NCBI GenBank assembly: GCA_947372405.1
Contig: CANBTO010000097.1
Span: 1-11,860, forward strand
DNA: 11,860 bases
From: Verrucomicrobiaceae bacterium
GTDB taxonomy: Bacteria; Verrucomicrobiota; Verrucomicrobiae; Verrucomicrobiales; Akkermansiaceae
Direction: 5' to 3'
Shown: one piece after another, positions 1 to 5,090 of the stretch
Numbering within the stretch: position 1 is the first letter of the stretch
Layout: each line of letters starts with the position of its first letter
Notes under the pieces: generated by a model
What the model saw: only the letters and a program-made list of their open reading frames with translations
What the model was told of the DNA's origin: nothing
Databases searched by the model: none
Program-made: the position numbers and the translations under genes

Positions 1-410
1 ATGACGTAGCGACGGTAGCGTTTCTCGATCTTGGTGACGAAGTCCGCCTCCTTGTCGTCGAGTTCGCGGCCGAGTTTCTCCTCGATGATGTCGAGCACCG
101 GCGTGTCGTCGAATTCGTTGGGCGATTCCGGCAGGTCCTCGCCGCGGTGCATGCGCTCCATCATGGTGGCATACTGGCAGGCACCGGCGACGATCTCGTC
201 CTCGGCGGTGCAGGATCCGAACCAGCGGTTGCCCTGCAGGCGCAGGCTGGTGCGGAAGGTGCCGCTTTCATCTTCAACCCGTCCCTGGATGAACAAATGG
301 TTGCCGAAAATCTGCGTGACGGCCCCGTCCTTTTGCAACACTTCACCGCGTTTTCTGGCTTCCTCCGGGAAACTGTTGAGGAAATTGAGTGTGGCTCTGT
401 CTGGATTCAT
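1..410 (-). CDS. N-terminal fragment of a protein, possibly a SWIM-type SNF2 helicase (runs off left edge)
   Basis: The minus strand is open from an ATG at 410-408 to the window edge, giving about 136 residues without a stop. The start is well fixed because an in-frame TAA lies three codons upstream (419-417). The fragment begins MNPDRATLNFLNSFPEEARK, then has a beta-rich stretch around residues 29-58 (QIFGNHLFIQGRVEDE, then TFRTSLRLQGNRWFGSC), then a Cys about 11 residues later in ACQYA. It ends in an acidic helical linker followed by a basic KIEKRYRRYV. The pattern of hydrophobic strands leading to a Cys pair resembles the SWIM zinc finger that precedes bacterial SNF2 helicases. Here only two of the four CxC...CxH ligands are visible, so the finger would be degenerate. 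No helicase motif is inside the window. The family call is tentative; that this is a real coding region is much surer. No Shine-Dalgarno precedes the start, and no clear promoter was found in 411-576. Confidence 0.6.
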   Translation of the reverse strand, partial: MNPDRATLNFLNSFPEEARKRGEVLQKDGAVTQIFGNHLFIQGRVEDESGTFRTSLRLQGNRWFGSCTAEDEIVAGACQYATMMERMHRGEDLPESPNEFDDTPVLDIIEEKLGRELDDKEADFVTKIEKRYRRYV

Positions 411-576
411 CGCGTCTTAGAGTGGAGATGGTGTCAAAAGAAGTGCGCCCTCGGTGGAATGCCGGGACGCAAAGCGGCGGGGCACGAGCTTAATCCACGA
501 TTTTTCCCCTAATCAACAAAAACCTTGATGCGTTCTTTGCGAAATCCTCAGCATATTTCAAATCGTTACGAAAAAC

Positions 577-1122
577 TCACGGCTGTCTGGCCGGGAAAAG
601 CGCCCGCAGGGCGATGCCAAGACCTCCCACGACGAAGAGTCCGGGAAACCAGATCGAGTATCCCGGTGCCAGCGATTCGGTTTTCAATACGGCGAATTCC
701 GGATGTGCGGGGTCGATGTGGCAGGTCATGTTGGCTCGCACGGGATATTCGGCCGCTTTTTTCATGACCTCCTCTTGTTGCGAAGACCACGGACTGCCGC
801 GCAAGGTCAGATGGTCGCCTGTGAATGCGTGTTCCTTCCATTGATAGCCGAAGCTGACTTCGTGCCGGTATTCCGGGGAAGACTGCGGGTCGTGGATCCG
901 TTCCGCGACCTCGGAACTCAGGATCACGCAGGGCACTTCAGGCCACGAACGCATTTCGTAAGCCCTTAGAAAACTTCTACCCAGCAGCCAGACGAACAAG
1001 GCTCCCATGCATGCCAGCACCAGCCCCAGACCCGCTAGAAACCATCGTCCGCTATTGCCGCTTCGGACTTGTTTCGGCGTTTGTTGATTGGCTGTGGCGT
1101 CGTTCATTTGCGGCGAATTCAT
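577..1122 (-). CDS. DUF3592-family membrane protein
   Basis: This encodes a 181-residue protein with two predicted membrane helices, at about residues 26-51 (WFLAGLGLVLACMGALF) and 155-176 (IWFPGLFVVGGLGIALRALF). Between them is an extracytoplasmic or periplasmic-type domain. The signature of DUF3592 is visible: a W-P-x-V motif just after helix 1 (SWPEVPCVILSSEV), an aromatic-rich strand ending in a turn (FGYQWKEHAFTGD), and the late YPV...CHIDPAHPEFAVL segment that matches the family's 'Y-P...P-x-x-P-x-x-A-x-L' end. Family function is unknown. A longer reading from 1203 would overlap the divergent subtilase gene and adds only a polar extension, so I prefer 1122; a start at 1107 is also possible. 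Neither has a Shine-Dalgarno. The gene is divergent from the S8 protease, with about 100 bases between the preferred starts. A regulatory link is possible but not shown. Confidence 0.78.
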   Translation of the reverse strand: MNSPQMNDATANQQTPKQVRSGNSGRWFLAGLGLVLACMGALFVWLLGRSFLRAYEMRSWPEVPCVILSSEVAERIHDPQSSPEYRHEVSFGYQWKEHAFTGDHLTLRGSPWSSQQEEVMKKAAEYPVRANMTCHIDPAHPEFAVLKTESLAPGYSIWFPGLFVVGGLGIALRALFPARQP

Positions 1123-1140
1123 GCCGGGAGGCACCGGCGA

Positions 1141-1170
1141 TTGCCACCATGAAATCGTTCCTCGGATAAG
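1141..1170 (+). promoter_or_regulatory. candidate sigma70-type promoter for the S8/C39-like gene pair
   Basis: TTGCCA (1141-1146, five of six matches to the -35 consensus) is followed after 18 bases by GATAAG (1165-1170, four of six matches to the -10 consensus). Transcription would begin near 1177 and leave a leader of about 47 bases before the ATG at 1224. This lies in the short divergent gap. The match was found by eye and such matches occur by chance, so confidence is low. Confidence 0.28.
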
Positions 1171-1223
1171 GTCTGCGATCATCTCCCGTGACTTTTCCCA
1201 CATTCCGGGGTTTATTGCGGCAC

Positions 1224-2849
1224 ATGAAAGTCGGTCGGTTGATTTGGATTTTTGGATTCGTGGCGGTCGCGCTTCTTGGATACTGGCTTGCCGACACGGC
1301 CGCGCCTCAGAAGGAAGTCGCGCAACATTCGTCCGGCAAATCCGAAACCCCGCGCAAGATGGTCATCCCCGATGAGACGCTGCCGAAATTCCGGCGGGGT
1401 GACAGGGCACCGTCAAGTCACCGCGATCTTGAGGCCGCCGCAGCGGGTGCGCTTGAGGGCCAGCGCATCCTGACTTTCAAGGACCAGGCCGCCGTCGATG
1501 ACTTTCTCAAGAGGGCGGGGGATCGTGTGAAATTGTTAGGGCGGCTGGACGCGCTCAACGCCCTCCGCGTCGGCTTTTCCGATGGTGACGAACTCGCAGG
1601 CCTGTTAGGCGACGGCGCGGAGCAGTCGATGGTTTTCCCGGTGAGCGCCCCGTCACCCGGCAATGGTTCCGTGCAACCCGGCGCTGTACCGCTCGGCAGC
1701 CATCTGCTCGACTGGCTCGGAGTCAATGCCGACAACTCGAACTGGGGCAAGGGTGTCCGCATCGCGGTGCTCGATACCGGTGTGACCGCAAACCAGGCCT
1801 TCAACACCTCCATCAGCTCCATCGCGCTGGTGGCCCCGCCGTCGGATCCCGCAGCTCAGAACGGCCACGGCACTGCGGTGGCGTCCGTCATCATCGGCAA
1901 GGACGCGCTCACTCCCGGCGTGGCCCCCGCCGCGGACATCCTTTCCGTCCGCATCGCCAACGACAGCGGTGAGTCAGACAGTTTTCTGTTAGCCAAAGGC
2001 ATCGTCGCCGCCGTGGATGCGGGAGCCAGCCTGATCAATGTCTCGATGGGCAGCTTCGGAGACAGTGCATTGGTTAGAAACGCCATCGACTACGCCGCCA
2101 AGGCGGGCTCCCTGATCGTGGCCGCCGCAGGCAACAACGGAATCGACCAGGTGGCCTACCCGGCCGCCAACCCGGGAGTGATCGCCGTGGGTGCGGTCGA
2201 TGCCCTGGGCAACCACCTCGATTTTTCGAATTCAGGAAACGCGATCGCCCTTTCCGCGCCCGGCTACGGAGTGAACGCCGCATGGACGGGAAACGAGGCG
2301 GTCAGCGTGTCCGGCACCTCGTTCAGCTCACCCATCGTCACCGGTGCCATCGCCGCGATCATGACCGAGGCCGGTAACGGCAAGCTCACTCCGCAGCAGG
2401 CCTACCAGCGGCTGGTTTCGTATCTGAACGATGGCGGTGCGGCGGGCGTGGATCCCCAGCTTGGCGCTGGAATGCCGGATATCGGGCGCGCACTCACGGG
2501 CAACACCCCGGGCGTGTATGACGCCGCGCTGGCCTCGAGCCGCATCCTTCCGCCGGACGCCTCGAATCCCAACGGCCAGGTCGAGATCCTGGTCCAAAAC
2601 CGCGGGACCGAGACACTGATCAACACCGCCGTCCAGATCCATGTCGGAGGCACTGCCGTTTCCGCGAATCTAACATCGCTGGCTCCGGGTGCCGTGCAGA
2701 CCGTGCGCGTGCCGGTCACCCAGCCGCCTTCCGAAAGCTCTAACGGAATCGTGGTGGACGCGAAGGTCCTGCTTTCCGGCGGAGTGATGGACGTGAAGCC
2801 TTCGAACGACCAGCGGGTGGCGACTTATGTGGTGGCGGGCACTCACTAA
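1224..2849 (+). CDS. secreted S8 subtilisin-like serine protease with prodomain and CARDB-like C-terminal domain
   Basis: This is a 541-residue serine endopeptidase. Residues 1-25 (MKVGRLIWIFGFVAVALLGY) form a signal peptide or signal anchor. About 79-145 (ILTFKDQAAVDDFLKRAG onward) resembles a fervidolysin/I9-type inhibitory prodomain. The peptidase domain spans about 160-430 with a complete triad: Asp184 in VLDTG, His215 in NGHGTAVAS and Ser366 in SGTSFSSP, plus oxyanion Asn304 in AAAGNNG. Residues about 432-541 form a beta-sandwich like CARDB (EILVQNRGTETL, LAPGAVQTVRVPV), a module often involved in cell-surface or substrate attachment. Subtilases of this layout are exported, cleave off their own prodomain, and act outside the cytoplasm. 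The open frame could start at a GTG at 1188, but the ATG at 1224 puts the basic n-region directly before the hydrophobic core. The last 23 bases overlap the next gene. The specific substrate is unknown. Confidence 0.93.
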   Translation: MKVGRLIWIFGFVAVALLGYWLADTAAPQKEVAQHSSGKSETPRKMVIPDETLPKFRRGDRAPSSHRDLEAAAAGALEGQRILTFKDQAAVDDFLKRAGDRVKLLGRLDALNALRVGFSDGDELAGLLGDGAEQSMVFPVSAPSPGNGSVQPGAVPLGSHLLDWLGVNADNSNWGKGVRIAVLDTGVTANQAFNTSISSIALVAPPSDPAAQNGHGTAVASVIIGKDALTPGVAPAADILSVRIANDSGESDSFLLAKGIVAAVDAGASLINVSMGSFGDSALVRNAIDYAAKAGSLIVAAAGNNGIDQVAYPAANPGVIAVGAVDALGNHLDFSNSGNAIALSAPGYGVNAAWTGNEAVSVSGTSFSSPIVTGAIAAIMTEAGNGKLTPQQAYQRLVSYLNDGGAAGVDPQLGAGMPDIGRALTGNTPGVYDAALASSRILPPDASNPNGQVEILVQNRGTETLINTAVQIHVGGTAVSANLTSLAPGAVQTVRVPVTQPPSESSNGIVVDAKVLLSGGVMDVKPSNDQRVATYVVAGTH

Positions 2850-3633
2850 ACTGGCGTTTCCGCTTTCCGGCATGTCCGTGCTCTCCGCCTCGCCGATGCG
2901 GGAGGCACCGAATCCATCCGCCGCGCCCGTGGACCAGCTAGTGGTTTCCGGCAACGCCTGCGGTCCCGCAGCCCTGCTCAACGCCTTCCGTTCCGGCAGC
3001 GCCGACTGGCGGCGCGCGTCCGACGCTCTGGCAGGCGCGAACGATCGAGAGAGTATTCTAAAGGTCATCCGCGAGATCGGCATGCGGCCTTCGAAAAACG
3101 TGCCAGGCCGTGCTCGATGGACCCGCAATGGCGTCAGCGTGGCGGATCTCCGTGACATCGCCCAGGAAATGACCACCGGCCAATATCTGCCGCAAGTCAA
3201 CGAAGATGTGTTTTTCCTGAATCCGGGGGAAACGCCGGAAAAACTGCTGCGGCGCGTCTGGCAGCGAATCGACACATCGCTTGCCAAGGGGTTGCCGCCC
3301 GTGGTCAGCCTGCGTCGCTATGCATTGCACGCTCAGAAGGGGGGGAATCCCGCCCAGTGGGTCGTGCTCGCCGCCCATTTCGTTACGATCACTTCCGCGC
3401 CCCGCTCCTTCGACGGCAACGCGCGATCGTTTCCGGTCAGCTATGTCGATCCGTGGGGGGGGAAGCGTTGCGAGGGAATCATCTGCATTCCGGTGCAGGC
3501 GGTTCTCGCGGACATGAACGGACAATCATCCTGTCTGGCCGCTGATTTTCCACAGACCTCGGTCGGAAAAAAGCAACTCCGTGGCGGCGAGCCTACCGCG
3601 CTTGCGGTTTGCGCCGCCATCGGGAGATGGTAG
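2827..3633 (+). CDS. exported C39-like (papain-fold) cysteine peptidase
   Basis: This 268-residue protein has the residue order of C39-like peptidases. Cys45 is in NACGPAALLNAF, His184 in AAHFVTITS and Asp208 in YVDPWGG; Gln37 is a candidate oxyanion residue. The N-terminus (basic WWRALTK, then hydrophobic LAFPLSGMSVLSA) reads as a signal peptide, so the enzyme probably acts in the periplasm or outside. That supports the ATG at 2827, which lies inside the last codons of the S8 protease gene and gives a 23-base overlap in another frame. A start at 2872 would remove the basic n-region. The middle part (about 60-150) is helical and unfamiliar. Two pure G runs sit in the gene (3339-3345, 3455-3462), the second encoding Trp-Gly-Gly next to the catalytic Asp. 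Family members include double-glycine leader peptidases and many uncharacterised hydrolases. No ABC transporter is attached here, so a bacteriocin-exporter role is unlikely. Overlap with the S8 gene suggests coupled expression. Confidence 0.75.
   Translation: MWWRALTKLAFPLSGMSVLSASPMREAPNPSAAPVDQLVVSGNACGPAALLNAFRSGSADWRRASDALAGANDRESILKVIREIGMRPSKNVPGRARWTRNGVSVADLRDIAQEMTTGQYLPQVNEDVFFLNPGETPEKLLRRVWQRIDTSLAKGLPPVVSLRRYALHAQKGGNPAQWVVLAAHFVTITSAPRSFDGNARSFPVSYVDPWGGKRCEGIICIPVQAVLADMNGQSSCLAADFPQTSVGKKQLRGGEPTALAVCAAIGRW
3339..3345 (+). repeat. G7 homopolymer inside the cysteine-peptidase gene
   Basis: Seven consecutive G bases encode part of Lys-Gly-Gly just before the catalytic His region. 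A one-base slip would shift the frame before His184 and Asp208. Confidence 0.9.
3455..3462 (+). repeat. G8 homopolymer at the DPWGG motif of the cysteine-peptidase gene
   Basis: Eight consecutive G bases encode the end of Trp210 and Gly211-Gly212, directly after catalytic Asp208. Glycine is written GGG-GGG here, although GGC is the commonest glycine codon nearby. The tract is long enough to be slippage-prone, but it is also a common site of sequencing error. Confidence 0.9.
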
Positions 3634-3700
3634 CATCTTCTGTGCTTGTACTTGCCCCGTGAGGTGGATTGGGGCAGCTTGCCGCGCAGCGTTTCACGCC

Positions 3701-4096
3701 ATGTCGAATGACCCCGCCAGTTCCGTTCCTCTGTCCGCGCCCCGATGGTATTCGGGGCCGCGTTTGTGGAGAACCTTGAAGAAGGTGGCGGTGGGTGCCA
3801 GCCGCAAGACGCTCTTGTCAGCCCTGATCCTCTTCTACTGCCTGAAGGACAAAGACACTCCGGCATGGGCGAAGGGCGTGATCGTCGGCGCTCTGGGCTA
3901 TCTGATTCTCCCCATGGATCTGATCCCGGATGTGCTGCCGGGTATCGGCTATGGCGACGATTGGGGCGCGATCGTAGCTGCTCTGGGAACCGTGGCCGCT
4001 TATATCAAGGACGAACACAAATCGAAGGCGAACGCGCAGATGGAGAAGTTCTTTGGTGGTGCTTCTCCACTTCCTCCTCCCGAATTTCTTGAATAA
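3701..4096 (+). CDS. YkvA/DUF1232-family small membrane-associated protein
   Basis: This 131-residue protein carries the DUF1232 (YkvA) core at about residues 47-92. That core has an acidic-Pro helix start (KDKDTPAWAK), the hallmark YLILPMDLIPD, then a short loop (VLPGIGYGDD) and a second hydrophobic helix (WGAIVAALGTVAAYI). Members are small proteins with one or two hydrophobic helices; their biochemical role is not known. The N-terminal 40 residues are basic and precede a hydrophobic segment (TLLSALILFYCL). The C-terminus is charged and ends in a proline run (PLPPPEF). The frame is open upstream to 3581, but that part overlaps the preceding gene and yields Cys/Arg-rich sequence unlike the family, so I use the ATG at 3701. 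It follows the cysteine-peptidase gene by 67 bases on the same strand. Co-transcription is possible, but a functional connection is not implied. Confidence 0.85.
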   Translation: MSNDPASSVPLSAPRWYSGPRLWRTLKKVAVGASRKTLLSALILFYCLKDKDTPAWAKGVIVGALGYLILPMDLIPDVLPGIGYGDDWGAIVAALGTVAAYIKDEHKSKANAQMEKFFGGASPLPPPEFLE

Positions 4097-4144
4097 AACC
4101 GGCTGGCATGTTGTTTCAAGCGGTGCCGTCAACCTCTTCCATCC

Positions 4145-4951
4145 ATGAAGTCCATCTTGTTTTCCCTGGCAGTCTATAGTTCCTCCGCGATCCTCGCTTC
4201 CGCGCTTGTGAAGGTGGATGAGGATGTATTCGGAACGAGCCTCGGTGGATGGAAAAAGAAGGACAAACTTTACGTGGACTATCCGCTTTCCGGGGCCAAC
4301 TACCGCACCTACAAGCCGGAGATCAGCCCAACGCCGGACGGTGGTATTTTTGTTTCCCTGCGCATCGACTACCTGCGCGGCTGGCTGGCGTCGGACGACC
4401 ACGCGGTGCTCGAAATCACCTACAATTCAAAGGGCTTGGTGCTGTCCGCCCAGTCCAACATCGCGCTACAGGGGGTCTCGGTTTCCAGCGACCTCATCCT
4501 CGGCTCCAACGATGCTGGGAAACAGCTCGGGCCGACGGACCGCGCCGTGCAGGTCGGTTCTGACCTGATCTCCAATCTATCAGCCAAGCTGTTGCGGGAA
4601 AACATCGTCGAGGCTGGGCGCGTCTCATTTCCGGCGGTGATCCGCCATAACTACAACCTGCTGTTCCAAGCAGTGCGTCTTGATGGGAAACCGGTTCAGG
4701 TCGCTCCTGTGGAGGCTCCTGCGGTGGCACCGATTCCAACACCGGGATCGCCTCTCGCAGTTCCACCTGCCGCCTCTCCGCCGGTTCCGGTTGCGCCTCC
4801 CGTGCAGGCACCCGGCACAATCGCTCCCGTGCCGGTGCCCGGCACCATTGCGCCTGTAACGCCCGTGCCCGCTCCTGCGACTCCCGTGCCAGTGGCACCC
4901 GGATCTGCCGCACCTCCGGTCAGTCCGCCATCTCCGCCTGCCAAAGGCTGA
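4145..4951 (+). CDS. exported protein of unknown family with a Pro/Ala/Val-rich C-terminal tail
   Basis: This 268-residue protein has three parts. Residues 1-20 form a clear signal peptide ([20 protein letters not shown]) with an ASA-type cleavage site. Residues 21-185 form a compact domain with alternating polar and hydrophobic strands ([32 protein letters not shown]) and a helical end ([19 protein letters not shown]). Residues about 186-268 are low-complexity Pro/Ala/Val sequence containing two copies of PGTIAPV. I do not recognise the domain. The Pro-rich tail is typical of periplasmic spacers or cell-wall or outer-membrane-spanning linkers and suggests an extended, flexible segment. There is no lipobox, no LPxTG and no C-terminal membrane helix. 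The gene lies 48 bases after the YkvA gene and 139 bases before clpB's start. No Shine-Dalgarno is seen before the ATG. Confidence 0.82.
   Translation: MKSILFSLAVYSSSAILASALVKVDEDVFGTSLGGWKKKDKLYVDYPLSGANYRTYKPEISPTPDGGIFVSLRIDYLRGWLASDDHAVLEITYNSKGLVLSAQSNIALQGVSVSSDLILGSNDAGKQLGPTDRAVQVGSDLISNLSAKLLRENIVEAGRVSFPAVIRHNYNLLFQAVRLDGKPVQVAPVEAPAVAPIPTPGSPLAVPPAASPPVPVAPPVQAPGTIAPVPVPGTIAPVTPVPAPATPVPVAPGSAAPPVSPPSPPAKG
4811..4858 (+). repeat. two PGTIAPV repeat units in the Pro-rich tail
   Basis: Copies at 4811-4831 and 4838-4858 encode the same seven residues, but five of the seven codons differ at the third base. The repeat is therefore maintained at protein level rather than being a fresh DNA duplication. 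Confidence 0.85.
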
Positions 4952-4964
4952 ATGGGTTCACGGC

Positions 4965-5013
4965 CCGGAGCTCTTCCGGATTTGCAGGACGATCACGGCA
5001 GACCTCCCTGCCG
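4965..5013 (+). terminator. two short hairpins between the Pro-rich protein gene and clpB (weak terminator or leader structure)
   Basis: The first has CCGGA (4965-4969) paired with TCCGG (4975-4979) and a 5-base loop. The second has CGGCAG (4996-5001) paired with CTGCCG (5008-5013) and a 6-base loop, followed by an AT-richer stretch but no proper T run. Either could attenuate transcription from the upstream gene. Neither is a strong intrinsic terminator. Confidence 0.3.
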
Positions 5014-5042
5014 GGAATACGCATTTCTTTGCATTTCGTCGG

Positions 5043-5070
5043 TTGCCGGATCTCCTTCCGATGTTAGAAT
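5043..5070 (+). promoter_or_regulatory. candidate sigma70-type promoter of clpB
   Basis: TTGCCG (5043-5048) is followed by 16 bases and then TAGAAT (5065-5070), which has five of six matches to the -10 consensus. Initiation would fall near 5077, leaving about 14 bases of leader before the ATG at 5091. It would also exclude the in-frame alternative starts at 5043 (TTG) and 5061 (ATG). I see no CIRCE element and no sigma32-like CTTGAA/CCCCAT pair, so heat control of this clpB is not evident from sequence. Confidence 0.4.
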
Positions 5071-5090
5071 TTGGCAAAATCAACATCCTC

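Noticed and set aside
31..512. Plus-strand open frames opposite the left-edge gene (31-420 and 147-512)
   Set aside because: They are Ser/Arg-rich or of mixed composition and lie antisense to a frame with coherent protein-like sequence and a fixed start.
479..530. Possible DnaA box (TTAATCCACG) and a short inverted repeat ATCAA/TTGAT in the gap 411-576
   Set aside because: The single box-like word has an extra base and no neighbours, and the 5-bp repeat has no T run; neither is above chance.
3617..3630. Hairpin CCATC-GGGA-GATGG at the end of the cysteine-peptidase gene
   Set aside because: It lies within the coding sequence before the stop and no T run follows, so it is not a convincing terminator.
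3581..3700. N-terminal extension of the YkvA protein
   Set aside because: It overlaps the cysteine-peptidase gene, is Cys/Arg-rich and is unlike the family; the ATG at 3701 gives a normal-length protein.
4494..4944. Minus-strand frames opposite the Pro-rich tail, including a Gly/Ala/Thr-rich one resembling a PE-PGRS-type repeat protein
   Set aside because: Gly/Thr repeats arise automatically as the complement of Pro/Ala/Val codons; the plus strand has a signal peptide and a coherent domain.
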